Shown here piece by piece: positions 22,541 to 33,844 of a DNA stretch of 64,000 nt (positions are counted from its first letter, which is position 1; each line of letters starts with the position of its first letter). This stretch comes from Diphasiastrum complanatum (lineage: Eukaryota > Streptophyta > Lycopodiopsida > Lycopodiales > Lycopodiaceae): NCBI GenBank assembly GCA_029204225.1, contig CM055095.1, positions 66,427,940 through 66,491,939 on the forward strand, read 5' to 3'. The notes under the pieces are model-generated. The model did no database searches, was not told where the DNA came from, and worked only from the letters and a program-made list of their open reading frames with translations. The translations under genes were made by a program, and so were the position numbers.

Positions 22541-23509
22541 CGCATATGGACTGATTATGCTACTAGCCTGTACACGGTTCCTACCGACTCACCTATCGCC
22601 ATATCTCCACGGCCACCTGAGTTCTCCTTTTTCACATCTGACATGGTACTTGCAGCCATTAAGAAGCTGAATTCCCACAAGGCCAGAGATATCGAAGACC
22701 TTGAATCTGAACTCCTTTCCCATGCCTCCGACTTACTCACCCCCATTATAGCCACCCTTCTTAACTCTGCGGTTGTCTCTGGTTTTCCGTCCTCCTGGTG
22801 CACTAACATCATCCAACCCATCCATAAGAATGGTGACCCCATGATTCCGAGTAACTACCGCACCATCATGATTGGGCATGTCCTGGCGAAATTATATGGT
22901 ACTATACTGCAGTCTGTTGTGAGCTCAGAGGCGGAGACTAGGAGACTACATGCCATGGGTCAGGCTGGTTCCCGAGCACATTATTCTACGGCATATCACA
23001 TCTTCACATTGCGAGCCTTGATTGAGGAGGCTAAGCACAGGAGAGAGAGGGTTTACTGTTGTTTTGTGGACTTCAGGAAAGCCTTTGATTCTGTTCCTCG
23101 CTCATTGCTCATTCAGAGACTCCGAGCACCGACATTGTTCTTGTTGTGATTGCACTTTATGAGCGTGTCCTTGGTTGTTTCCGGCATAGCAGAGGCATAT
23201 CTGAGCACATCTGGAGCACTATTGGGGTGAAGCAGGGTTGTTCCCTCTCACCAGTCCTCTTTGGCTTGTATATTGATGAGTTGGAGAGAGCCATTACACA
23301 AGGTGGTGGTACTGGCTGCAGGCTTGGTGACATCTTGATTGCTATCCTCCTTTATGCTGATGATGTGGTGTTGGTCTCACCGACCAGAGAGGGTCTACAA
23401 CGACAGTTGGATTGCTTGCATGAGTTTTGCACCAGATGGGGCCTAGGGGTGAACATTGGGAAGACCAAGGTTATGGTCTTCAACACTTCGAGGGCATTCA
23501 TGCAACGAC
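22529..23509 (+). pseudogene. LINE-5 reverse transcriptase, first part
   Basis: The frame 22529-23149 has NYRTIMIGHVLAKLYGTILQ, GQAGSRAHYST and CCFVDFRKAFDSVPR. A frameshift near 23130 leads to YERVLGCFRHSRG, GVKQGCSLSPVLFGLYIDEL and YADDVVLVSPTREG. The text stops at the copia insertion inside FNTSRAFMQR. With only one frameshift in this stretch it is one of the better preserved RT copies. Confidence 0.85.
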
Positions 23510-23964
23510 TGTTAGAAGTAATAAATGATAATGTTAGTTTCCCATAGGTTACTTTGACCCAAAAGGTCGAGACTTGTGTAACCATGAGTTAAGTTTATTA
23601 TTTAGACCATGTTAAGTCAGTTTTAGTTGAGTTGGACCCAATTTTGGTCCAATAGTAATTCGTGGGTCCAAGTAAAGTCTAATTATGTTAAGGGACCCTA
23701 TCTTGACTTTTGGGGGTGCCCTATAATTAGTAGTGGGTCTTGGAAGGTTCTAGAACTTAGGGTTTGGAAGAGTCTAGGCCCTTGGAAGGCCTATTTATAT
23801 GTACCCAGTGTTCATTTGTAATTCATTCCCTTTCAAGCATTGCTACTACTTTCTCTCTCCTTGAGGGCGCCTAACCCTCTCCCTCTTCTTCTTCTTCCTC
23901 TTTTTCTTCTTCTTGTATATGGAGATTGAATGTTAGAAGGATCTTGGCACTTTGATTTCCTACA
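23510..23964 (+). repeat. 5' LTR of the small copia-like element
   Basis: Begins TGTTAGAAGT and ends TTTCCTACA. A TATTTATA motif at about 23792 could be its TATA box. A CTT-rich pyrimidine block follows. Confidence 0.92.
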
Positions 23965-23976
23965 TGGTATCAGAGC
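23965..23976 (+). promoter_or_regulatory. Primer-binding site of the small copia-like element
   Basis: TGGTATCAGAGC, abutting the LTR; initiator tRNA-Met type. Confidence 0.92.
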
Positions 23977-24554
23977 CATGGATCTTCTATGCTTGATTTA
24001 GGGTGCCCTACCAAAAGAGATCGTCTTCACTTAGGGATCACAAAAATTCAGCACCTTTGCTGATTTTTTGGAGTGAAGATCCAACAAGCAATTTCTACTC
24101 TTCTGATTGGGCTGAAAAATCAGCACATTTACAAAGTGAAGATCCGCTTCTTTTTGCTTGTTTCCAGGTGTGGAAGAAGGCGCTAATTTTTTTGTGATGA
24201 TCCGATCACATTCCGAGGCTGAAAATTGGATAGCATATTACCATTTGTAGGGTGTTGCAATAGCCCTATCCGTGTGTGTATTGTTCACACTTTTTGGCAA
24301 GAAAGAAGGGTTCCGAAAAAAGCTTTGTTGGAGGCTAACCTGATTCTTTGCATGTTGGTTTTTGAGTTTGTAATGCAATTTCAGGCTGAAATTTTCAGCA
24401 CACAAGGCTTGTAGGAGGGTGAGTTCCTACATCCATCTAATGTGTGGTTTCGACACATTCCGGTGTTGATTTGTCAGATTTGATACTTGCTGGTTTTTGT
24501 GTCTTTTAGGGTACATTTAGGGTTTGAAAAAATTTATCTTCTTGGCTGGTTCTT

Positions 24555-25718
24555 ATGGCAAGAGATTTGGGAGCGATTCGTACTTGTTCAGGTGAAGATA
24601 TGTTGGATTGCACCAACTTTTCTTCATGGAGTTGCAAGCTGAGATTTTGCATCGACTTGATGATCAAGATTTTATCGGTAACAAGATCTATCTTATATCA
24701 TTTGAGATTTTGCAAGACCTCTAAAAGTGCTTGGGAAACACTTTTAAAGATGTACCGAATAAAGGATTCATCATCATGCTTTCTCCTCTCTACTTCATCC
24801 TCTTTGAAGGTAGAAGAGCAAAGTCATGCAAAGTTTGATCATTGTCTTTCTACAAGTACAAGTTTGCATCGAAATGTTGGTATGGTAAAGCATTCTTCTT
24901 CTCTTGAGCCATTTGTAGCAAATGATGGATGCATTAGTGAAGAACTTCATGAGCAAGCTTCTCAAGATAATGTTTTAGAAAAGGCTGAAATCAAGCATTC
25001 TTTGAAGCCATTTTGTACTAATGGAGGAGGGGAACAAATCATGTCAATTAGTACATTGGTTCAAAGTGGCGTGTTGCTGGATTTTTTGAGTGTTCAAAGT
25101 GGCAAGCTGTTGGTTTTTTTCTTGAAGATGGTGGACACCAGATTCAGCCATAGTTTATTGATCATTTTCAGTCTATGTTACATCGTGAGCATCCTATTAT
25201 GCATCGGGAACGGCCTGCGGAAGGTTTTTGGACAGCAAGGTCCACATTTGGAACACTTTGGAGAGCAAAGTGTTGGTGATTTTGTGGCTGTTGGACAGCC
25301 TGCTACAGCCTCTTGTTGGTTGTCCGAGTCTTTGCGGGATAGCAAAGCATCTTTTTACCTTGGAGGAAACACACATGCCTCACCAAAATCAGTACCTTAT
25401 GCTGATTTTCATGTTTTGATGCTTACTTCTTATGATGACGGTGTTGTCTTACCTAGTGTTGGTGAGCAAATCATTGATAGTAAGATTCGGGAGGATGTGA
25501 TGGTAAAAGAGTATCATATTCTTCTTTATGTTTCTCGTGGTAAGAAGACTTATGGAATCATGTGGGAACCATTGATGGATTGCAAATCCATATTTTGGCT
25601 TGTGGTTGGTTTTTTAGTTACTTACTTTGGATGGAGCATGCTTGTCTTCACTCTTCGACTTGATGCTATTGCACTTCGTATTCTACATCTCTTCTACATC
25701 GGGCATGATTGGGGCTGA
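24555..25718 (+). CDS. 387-aa ORF of the small copia-like element, function unknown
   Basis: The ORF is uninterrupted and fills most of the interior. Residues about 12-90 look like the start of a copia Gag: DCTNFSSWSCKLRF, then SKSAWETLLKMYRIKDSSS. No zinc knuckle follows. The remainder matches nothing I recognise. It has two hydrophobic stretches that could span a membrane (FSHSLLIIFSLCYIVSILLC and SIFWLVVGFLVTYFGWSMLV). It could be a captured and rearranged host sequence, or simply decayed pol read in another frame. An open frame this long among broken neighbours is notable but may be chance. Confidence 0.45.
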   Translation: MARDLGAIRTCSGEDMLDCTNFSSWSCKLRFCIDLMIKILSVTRSILYHLRFCKTSKSAWETLLKMYRIKDSSSCFLLSTSSSLKVEEQSHAKFDHCLSTSTSLHRNVGMVKHSSSLEPFVANDGCISEELHEQASQDNVLEKAEIKHSLKPFCTNGGGEQIMSISTLVQSGVLLDFLSVQSGKLLVFFLKMVDTRFSHSLLIIFSLCYIVSILLCIGNGLRKVFGQQGPHLEHFGEQSVGDFVAVGQPATASCWLSESLRDSKASFYLGGNTHASPKSVPYADFHVLMLTSYDDGVVLPSVGEQIIDSKIREDVMVKEYHILLYVSRGKKTYGIMWEPLMDCKSIFWLVVGFLVTYFGWSMLVFTLRLDAIALRILHLFYIGHDWG

Positions 25719-25889
25719 GATTTTGGCTACTTCGACTACTTCAAGCGAAGTTTTTTTTGGCAGCATTAAGCTTGGACAGCAGCTACATCTTTTCTTTTTC
25801 GGCTACATGGAGTTTTGGGCAGCATGCAACACTTTGCATTTTTGTTGCAATTTTTCATACTTCATGTTATGTTTTTTACATTATCATTT

Positions 25890-25897
25890 AAGGAGGG
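25890..25897 (+). other. Polypurine tract of the small copia-like element
   Basis: AAGGAGGG immediately before the 3' LTR. Confidence 0.85.
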
Positions 25898-26352
25898 TGT
25901 TAGAAGTAATAAATGATAATGTTAGTTTCCCATAGGTTACTTTGACCCAAAAGCTCGAGACTTGTGTAACCATGGGTTAGGTTTATTATTTAGACCATGT
26001 TAAGTCAGTTTTAGTTGAGTTGGACCCAATTTTGGTCCAATAGTAATTCGTGGGTCCAAGTAAAGTCTAATTATGTTAAGGGACCCTATCTTGACTTTTG
26101 GGGGTGCCCTATAATTAGTAGTGGGTCTTGGAAGGTTCTAGAACTTAGGGTTTGGAAGAGTCTGGGCCCTTGGAAGGCCTATTTCTATGTACCCAGTGTT
26201 CATTTGTAATTCATTCCCTTTCAAGCATTGCTACTACTTTCTCTCTCCTTGAGGGCGCCTAACCCTCTCCCTCTTCTTCTTCTTCCTCTTTTTCTTCTTC
26301 TTGTATATGGAGATTTAATGTTAGAAGGATCTTGGCACTTTGATTTCCTACA
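25898..26352 (+). repeat. 3' LTR of the small copia-like element
   Basis: Same length as the 5' LTR, no indels. Differences include AAGCTCGAG for AAGGTCGAG, CATGGGTTAGG for CATGAGTTAAG, TCTGGGCC for TCTAGGCC, TTTCTATG for TTTATATG and GATTTAATG for GATTGAATG. Confidence 0.92.
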
Positions 26353-27747
26353 GCGACAGGAGCTTACTTTGGGCGGGCAGATTCTGGAGGTGGTCCCTGC
26401 CTACACATACTTGGGGGTCCTTTTCTCAGGTCCTACTTTTAGCATGAGACAAGCCGCTACCACTCGACTAGGGAAAGGACATGCCTCCCTTGTTCAGCTA
26501 GAGCGATTTTGCTTCCGAAAGTCTATCCAGGATGCACACAGTAAGTGTCACCTCTTCGATACCATTGTTACCCCCATGGCTTTATATGCGGCAAAGACAT
26601 GGTGTGTAGGTCTCCCTTCTTCACACTAGGCCAGTCTCTCACGATTACAAACCACCATGCTAGCTCGGTTGATTCGAGCGAAGCCTTCTGTTCCACATGA
26701 GATTCTCCTGGCCGAGTTGCAGTTCCACCTATACAGATCGATACAGATCGAGGCAGTTCTTCAGCTTATCACCTATATACATAGGATACAGGCGTTACCA
26801 GAGATAGACAGGCGATACATACAGGTTGCACTATTCTCCTCACAGCATCGTCACGATCAGGGCTACAGGCTATCATGGTTCTCTCAGGCCTCTCACCTCC
26901 TACTTGTATCATTTGGATCTCCATCACAGAGCTCCCCTCTGGCACACATCAGTATATCAGACGCTTCCTTTATCACACATATCTAGAGCGGACTTGGCGT
27001 AACCAGTTAGGGGTTAAGCCAGCTTTTTACCGCACTCATTTCTTGGAGCTAGATGCATCAAGGACCCCGGTCATGCCGCGCTACTTGGACTCGGGATTGT
27101 CACATTGCCTCAGATTCACATTGGGGCAGCTCAGGGTGTCCTCTCATCAGCTAGCTATTGAGACTGGGAGGTTCCACGGTATTCCCAGAGAGGAGCGGAT
27201 TTGCCAGTTCTGCTCTCTAGGTGAGGTGGAGGTTGAGGAGCATTTTATATTTAGGTGCCCTGTATATTATGAGATTAGAGGGCGATATCATTGCCTGTTC
27301 CGAGAGACGCCTACCACTCTACGCTCTCTAATAGCTTATGAGGACCCACGGTGTGTCGCTCTGATGGTACACGAGATGTCCAGACTATGGAGAGATTTAT
27401 ACGAGACACCCCAGCATTTTACCTCACAGCCATTGATTACTTCGTTCTTTACTAGACGGAGATCGCGTGATTTAGTACCTGAGGATGAGGATTATGATGA
27501 GGATGACGACGAGGATGTTGGCCGCTCTCATGCTCATAGAGATCAGAGACAGTGTACCTCCCACCATCATGTTACCACCAGGATTACTAGACATTCTACG
27601 CAGGGGCGTACTACTACTACTACACATGCACGTGCTCATGCTCACAGACGCCGCCGGCAGGCTCCAGTGCTTTCCCATTCTGTGGCTCGCATTACATCTT
27701 TTTACAGCAGCAGCACAGCCTTGACATCTTACCCTAGATACATATGA
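26353..27747 (+). pseudogene. LINE-5 ORF2, C-terminal part
   Basis: It resumes RQELTLGGQILEVV, SYTYLGVLFSGPTFSMRQAA-type sequence and TMLARLIRAKPSVPHEILL, with frameshifts near 26630 and 26880. It then stays open to 27747 through YLERTWRNQLGVKPAFYRTH, SSHQLAIETGRFHG and the zinc knuckle CQFCSLGEVEVEEHFIFRCP. An acidic stretch (EDEDYDEDDDEDV) and a His/Arg-rich tail end the protein. LINE-4 has the same acidic tail. Confidence 0.82.
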
Positions 27748-27879
27748 TTATTATTATGCGCATTCTCGCATACGTGTCTATTTTAGTTTGCAGTAGATGT
27801 TTTCTTTATTACAGTTTGGAGACGTTTTTATACGCTCCCATGGTTACCACATACATGACATGTACTTCATTAGTCTTAT

Positions 27880-27893
27880 ATGCCTTTTGGCAT
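27880..27893 (+). other. LINE-5 3' stem-loop
   Basis: ATGCC-TTTT-GGCAT, perfect 5-bp stem, 19 bases before the tail repeat. Confidence 0.65.
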
Positions 27894-27927
27894 GGAAAAG
27901 ACATTAATAAAGCTTTTCTTTTCTTTT

Positions 27928-27932
<5 letters not shown>

Positions 27933-27985
<53 letters not shown>
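27933..27985. repeat. (CT)n tract 6, between LINE-5 and LINE-6
   Basis: About 53 bases of CT after a (TTTTC)n transition. Confidence 0.95.
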
Positions 27986-27987
<2 letters not shown>

Positions 27988-28450
27988 ACCAGGGTTGGAT
28001 TGCTTACAAGAGTTCTGCACCAGATGGGGCCTAGGGGTGAACATTGGGAAGACCAAAGTTATGGCCTTCAACACTTCTCGAGCATTCATGCAAGGACAAG
28101 AGCTCACTTTTGATGGACAGGTTCTAGAGGTGGTCTCTTCTTATACATACTTAGGGATCCTATTCTCGGGTCCTACTTTCAGTATGAGACAGGGTGCTAC
28201 CACTTGACTTGGGAAGGAGCATGCCTTCCTGGTTCGGCTAGAGTGTTTTCGGAAGTCCACCCAGGATGCTCGTAGTAAGTTTCGACTTTTTGATACCATT
28301 GTCACCCTCACAGCTCTATATGCGGTAGAGACATGGTGTACAGGTCTCCCCTCTTCACACTGGGCTAGTCTTTCACGATTACAGACCACTGTGTTAGCTC
28401 GGTTGATTCTTCTGAGATTCAAATCAGCATGAGATTTCTAATGGCTGAGT
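27986..28450 (+). mobile_element. LINE-6, 5'-truncated RT fragment (first half)
   Basis: It begins inside RT just downstream of YADD (CGACCAGG, with about 20 bases missing, then LDCLQEFCTRWGLGVNIGKT). It continues through SYTYLGILFSGPTFSMRQGA and HWASLSRLQTTVLARLI with several stops. It breaks at ATGGCTGAGT, where the Copia-1 LTR starts. The matching second half is found inverted at 37963-38433. Confidence 0.85.
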
Positions 28451-28687
28451 TCTTATAGATTGAAAATAGAGATAGCTCGGATCTTTAAATCAAGGTTTAC
28501 CAACCCAGGAATCCTTGATGGTCTTCTACAACTCAAAATAGCTCAAAACTAACAACATGCAAGCAAACTGAAAAATTCTAGAGACATGCATGGACTAATA
28601 CTTGCACATGAAATAGTAGATTGGTAGCAAATGATGAGTTTGTTGACATGCAATGAATTGATCAAACTTATGTAGTAGTTGGATCTT

Positions 28688-29045
28688 TGTAATAGATCCT
28701 AACACCACAGTAGGGCAAACACTAACTGATCCACCCAACCTTGCCTACTCCCTGATATAGAGTAAGCCCCTCCTAGCCCAGTGTGAGGACTGGTAGCATG
28801 CTACTGCCAAGTGTCGGCCACGTGGCACTGACGTGGCCAACTGCACGTCGGGACCCAACTGGGGGCCCTATCATGCTGACAGGGTCCCTAGGTTGTGTTA
28901 GGCCCGCCATGGCTATGGACCGTGCTGGGGCACACTACTCACATTGTCTTGCCCTGTTGGTCATGTACGCTGGACACGACCCTGACTGTGGTATCTGACC
29001 TATCTGTGTTCTCTAGGGTTTGGCACTGGTTACGAGCTCGTAACA
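28688..29045 (-). repeat. Gypsy-1 3' LTR
   Basis: 358 bases, TG/CA ends, next to the polypurine tract. Confidence 0.95.
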
Positions 29046-29060
29046 CTCCCTCCCCCTTAA
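29046..29060 (-). other. Gypsy-1 polypurine tract
   Basis: Minus strand reads TTAAGGGGGAGGGAG right up to the 3' LTR. The gag-pol TAA stop lies inside its first bases. Confidence 0.9.
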
Positions 29061-32000
29061 GAACCGTCTTGGTCCTCTAAGACAAAGTCTGGAAAAATCT
29101 TGCGAAGGACGCTGCCTCTTTCCCAAGAGGCATTCTCAACAGGCTGATCATTCCACTTAACCAGATATTCTCGGTATAGAGTATGACGAGTCTGCGTCTC
29201 TCTACTATCAAGAATCTCCTCTGGTTCATGTGGAGGTTGTTGAGGATCCAATGGGAGAACTAGAACACTGTCCCCTACCAGATTATCTGATCTGGTTAAG
29301 GCTTTTCGTAACTGACTTACATGAAAGACTGGAAAAACCTTACTGCTGTGTGGGAGTTCTAGTTCATAGGTGACCTCGCCTAGTCTCCTACTGATGGTAA
29401 AGGGACCACAATACCTTGGAGACAACTTAGCACACACTCCTGATTTGAGGGTTTTAGAGTCAACTGGGACTCCCAAGTAGACTTTCTCACCAGTGGAGAA
29501 CTGCACATCCCGTCTGTGTGGATCTGCATAATGCCTGGCTCGATCCTGGGATTGTCTAATGCTACGCTTAGCATGTTCTATCATCTGGTTTAGGTCTTCT
29601 AAAAAGTTTCTGGCTGCTTCAACTTTTTCTTGTTTAAACCCTACAGCTGTGGGTGAGCGTGGCTGAAAACCGTACATCAACATAAATGGGCTGTATCCCG
29701 TAGCTCAATGTTTGGTACTGTTGTAAGCAAACTCTAATATCGAGAGATACTCCTCCCAATTAGTCTGCTTCTTGCTGACGTATGCACGAAGCATATCCTC
29801 CAGCACTTGATTTACCCTTTCTGTTTGACCGTCCGTCTGTGGATGGTCGGTGGTACTCATATTAAGTTTAGTATGGAGATGATGGAATACTGCCCTCCAA
29901 AAATTTCCAGCAAACTTATTGTCCCGGTCGCTGACTATGCCGGAAGGTAGACCGTACAATTTAAATAGCCCGTCTACAAACAACCTCGCTAACTCTGGAG
30001 CTCTAACGGTTGTTTTGGTCGGAATAAAATGAGCCATTTTGGTCAGACGGTCAACTGTGACCCACATAGCGTCATTACCCTTTTGGGTTTTAGGCAGGCC
30101 TACTATAAAATCCATGGAGATACTCTCCCATTTACCAGCTGGTATTTCTAAGGGATGCAACAACCCTCCTGCCTTTAAACGCTCTGCTTTATTTACTTGA
30201 CATTTCTGGCAACTGGTTACATACTGGTGGACGTCCTTTTTCATATTGGGCCAGAAAAATTGCCTACGAAGAAGCTCATAGGTCTTCTGTATGCCTGGGT
30301 GTCCCGCGCTAGGATTGTCATGACATTCATATAGGACCTGCTGCCTATAATCCTCTGAATTGGGGACACATACTCTATCTCTATAGAGCAAGTACTCATC
30401 CTGAATGGAATACTGTTTCCATTTGAATCCTTGAGTCAACTGACCCTCAACCCCTAGGGTTTGCTTGGGTAATACAGGCTCAGAATCCTCAACGTCATCT
30501 GACGACGTATACTCGGACTCATCATCATCCTCAACGGAAGCTGCCGTATTCTTGGATGAACTGGCACCAGCCCCGGGAACTGGTTCTGGAGTCTGTAACT
30601 GTCTGTTCTGGACTGAGTTCCAGATAATAGAGAAGAATGCATCATGCTGGCATTTCCCTCTCAAGGACTCGAGTAACTCATTACGAATCTGAGTAAAACT
30701 CAGCTCGTTTATCATAGGCATTCTGCTAAGGGCATCTGCTACTGTATTGAATTTTCCACGCCTATATCTGATAGACATGTCAAACTCTTGCATCAACTCT
30801 GCCCAACGAGCTTTCCGACCTCTAAGCTCAGGTTGATTGCAAAGGTATCTGAGACTCTCATGGTCTGTCAGGACCTCAAAGTTGGCACCATACAAATAAT
30901 GCCTCCAAGTCTTAAGGGCATGGACTATAGAAAAGAGTTCCTTTTCATAGGCACTATATCTAGTCTGTGCTGGCTCGAGTTTTTTACTCTCGAACGCAAC
31001 TGGTCGTCCACCCTGAGTTAGCACAGCACCTATTGCAAAGTCGCTAGCATCTGTTTCGACCACAAATGGCTGATTGGGGTCGACGACTTTTAAAACTGGT
31101 GCTGTAGCTAAGGCTGTTTTGAGAGCATCAAAGCTCTCCTGTTGTGCGGACTCCCAAATGAACTCCTTTCCCTTCCCCTTAAGGAGATTTGTCATAGGGA
31201 CTGCTATCTGAGCATATTCCTTGACAAATCGTCTGTAATATCCCGCCAGACCAAGAAAGATTTGAAGTTCCAAAATATTCTGAGGTCTCAGCCAACTGAG
31301 TATGGCTTTAACCTTATTTGGGTCCATCTTAATCCCATCTGAAGAGATAATGTGACCCAAATATGCTACTTCTTCAATGAAGAATTCACACTTGGATTGT
31401 TTAGCATAAAGCTTATGCTTTCTGAGCAGTCGAAACACCTTTCTGAGGTGTTTTAGATGCTCCTTCCTCGTTTTGCTGTAGACGAGGATGTCGTCTAAAA
31501 ATACGACTACAAACTTACCCAAGTATGGTCTGAGGACACTGTTCATCAAGGTCATAAAGGTAGCTGGAGCATTTGTGAGCCCAAATGGCATCACCTTAAA
31601 CTCATAATGACCGTGACGAGTCCTAAAAGCTGTTTTCGAGACATCTTCCGATTTTATACGGACTTGATGATATCCCGATCTGAGGTCTATTTTGCTGAAA
31701 AACTTAGTCCCGTCGAGTTGATCAAACAACTCGTCTGCCCGAGGCATAGGGTATTTATTCTTAATTGTGACTTTATTGAGGGCTCTGTAATCTACGCAAA
31801 GACGCATAGACCCCTCTTTCTTTTTCACCAATAGGACTGGTGAGGCCCATGGTGAACTACTGGTCTGAATTTGGCCTTTCCCAAGATAGTCTGTTAACTG
31901 CCTAGTTATTTCTTCATCCTCTGTTCGGCTGACCCGATACGGAGGTTTAGAAACAGGTGCTGTACCTGGTACTAGGTTTATTACATGATCTACCTCTTTG

Positions 32001-33844
32001 CTAGGTGATAAACCATGTGGCAAATCTTCAGGAAAAACATCTTTAAATTTAGACAATAAAGTTTCTAATTTACTGATTTTCTGCTGAATAGAACTGGAAA
32101 GAGAAACTTCAAGAATAAACTGAAAGTCACATAAGAATACCTGATGGTCTTCGTCTCCGATTAGCTGACAGAGCTCTGAACTGCAGACCATAGGGCTGTT
32201 GGGAACATCATGCTCCCCATGCAACTGGATCTCTCGGCCTTTATACTGAAAGCTGAGGGTGTTCTCCTGATAGTTTCTGTGGAGGGAAGGTCCTAAACTG
32301 TAGAGCCAATCTCTCCCGAGAACAATGTCTGTTCGATCCAGGTGCATTATCTGAAAGTTTATTTCATCTTGGTACCCCTGAATACCAAGATTTAACTTAC
32401 TTACCATAGTTTCCCATATTTTTTTATCTTCACCCTTAGCTAATGAAACTATGTACCTATGCTGACTAGGTACTTCTGGTAGTTTAAGCTTTTTAACCAG
32501 GGTGTGGTTGATGAAATTATGGGTTGCCCCATCATCAACCATGACTCTTACTGACTGGTTACCAACTTTCCCATGCATACGTACTAGGTCATGCGGCCCA
32601 AAGCTGAAGGGTCTCGCTAGCATTGCAGAGGTGAGCTGGCAACAGTGTTCATGATCTTCATGATACACTTTGATCTCGGAAGCTGCCGAGTCACTGGGGA
32701 AACATACAGCCTGAACAAGATGAACTTGTTTTTTATCTTTCTTATCTTTTTTAGTGAAAGGCCCCTTGGGACACTGTCTGACTGTGTGTCCCTTGCCCAT
32801 ACACACAAAGCACAAACGTTCTTGTTTGGCTTTCTCAAAATCATCTGGTTTTAAGGGCTGTATGAGTGAAGGGCGTTTCTGAGGAGCTTCACTTTTAAAT
32901 TTGTCTTCTTTCTTTCTTTTTAAAAATTTCTTTTTAAATTGAAAGTCTTTATGAGGAGGCTGCTCAGAAAGTGGTTGTTGTCTCGCCCTCTTCCTACCCA
33001 CTGAATCATCATAGATTTGAGCATATCTGAGAGCTTGCTCAAGGGTAGTAGGCGAGTTTCTCTGGACCTCTACTTTATATTCATCTTTGAGGCCACGGAC
33101 AAATCCCTTAATTTTTTGATAGTCATCCATATTTTTAATCTTTGAAATTGCTTCTCGATACTGCGAGATATATTGGATGAGGGACTTGTCCATTATTGTT
33201 CTTTCCCAGGCTTCCCAGGCTCTATCCAGTTCATTTTCTGGTAGAAATTCTCTTAGGAAAGCTTCTTCAAAAGCTTTCCATGACCGGGGAGTCTGCCCAG
33301 TCTCCTGGAGATTTAACCACCACTTATAGGCCATAGGCCCTAAAGAAAGACCGGCCTCAATTGCTTGCAAATGGTTAGGGGTCTGTTTAAGAGCATGAAT
33401 GTTCTTCCATTTGCTGAGGAAGGTTTGTAGAATATCTGCATTTCTATCCTTCTCTTCCCCATTAAAAGTAGGAGGCTTTAAATCTTTAAAAACACTGGGG
33501 TGAGACCGTAAAGTCTCACCCGAAACTGATGGAAGTGGAGAAGGGGATAACTAAGAAGTGGAGGGAAGGCTTCCTTTCGCGGAACTCAAAATCAAGTTTT
33601 TGAGTTCAGCGAACGAGTCGTCCACACTGGACTTGAAATTGGCTAATGCCAACTTCAGTTCATCCACTTCTGTTACCAATTGGAGGAACTGCTCCTTGGT
33701 AACCAGTTCGTCGAGTTCTTCGGCGAACTGTTCCTGTTCTTCTACTTCCATGGGTTCCTTCCCTTTTCTGTAAGCCAAGGCTTCTGTTTCAAGTTCGTCG
33801 AAGCCTCTCTCCGGGGGTTGATCAGGTCCCTGAGGAGTGGTCAT
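29057..33844 (-). pseudogene. Gypsy-1 gag-pol polyprotein, one frame with two nonsense codons
   Basis: A single frame of 1595 codons starts at ATG 33844. It is broken only by TAG at 33551-33553 (early gag) and TGA at 29705-29707 (integrase, where relatives have Ser in TKHSATGY). Order: acidic gag start; capsid-like region; zinc knuckle [15 protein letters not shown] (about 32815-32770); protease with DDGATHNFI in place of the usual D-T/S-G; RT with FLDDILVYS (about 31500); RNase [15 protein letters not shown] (about 31060); integrase zinc finger H-x-H-C-C (30330-30190) and D,D-E core ([16 protein letters not shown]); and a chromodomain with EYLVKWNDQP and ASWE (29230-29075). The length is normal for one-frame plant gypsy elements. 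Confidence 0.93.

Larger units (their letters stand above)
23510..26352 (+). mobile_element. Small copia-like LTR element with an unusual ORF, inserted in LINE-5
   Basis: Two 455-base LTRs (TGTTAG...CTACA) flank an interior of 1933 bases. A PBS directly follows the 5' LTR and a purine tract precedes the 3' LTR. Target duplication is ACGAC (23505-23509) against GCGAC (26353-26357), one mismatch. The LTRs differ at about six sites. There is no protease, integrase, RT or RNase H, only one 387-codon ORF. It must have been moved by another element's enzymes. Confidence 0.9.
21337..27932 (+). mobile_element. LINE-5, split by a copia-like element
   Basis: The 5' end GTGGAGAT matches LINE-3. Most of ORF1 is deleted. 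The endonuclease, RT and C-terminal domain are present in order, interrupted at 23509 and resumed at 26353. The 3' end has the consensus stem-loop, ATTAATAAAGC, a (TTTTC)n transition and (CT)n. Confidence 0.88.

Noticed and set aside
33551-33553. Programmed readthrough of the Gypsy-1 gag TAG
   Set aside because: The stop is early in gag, not at the gag-pol border where readthrough would make sense; a second stop in integrase points to ordinary decay.
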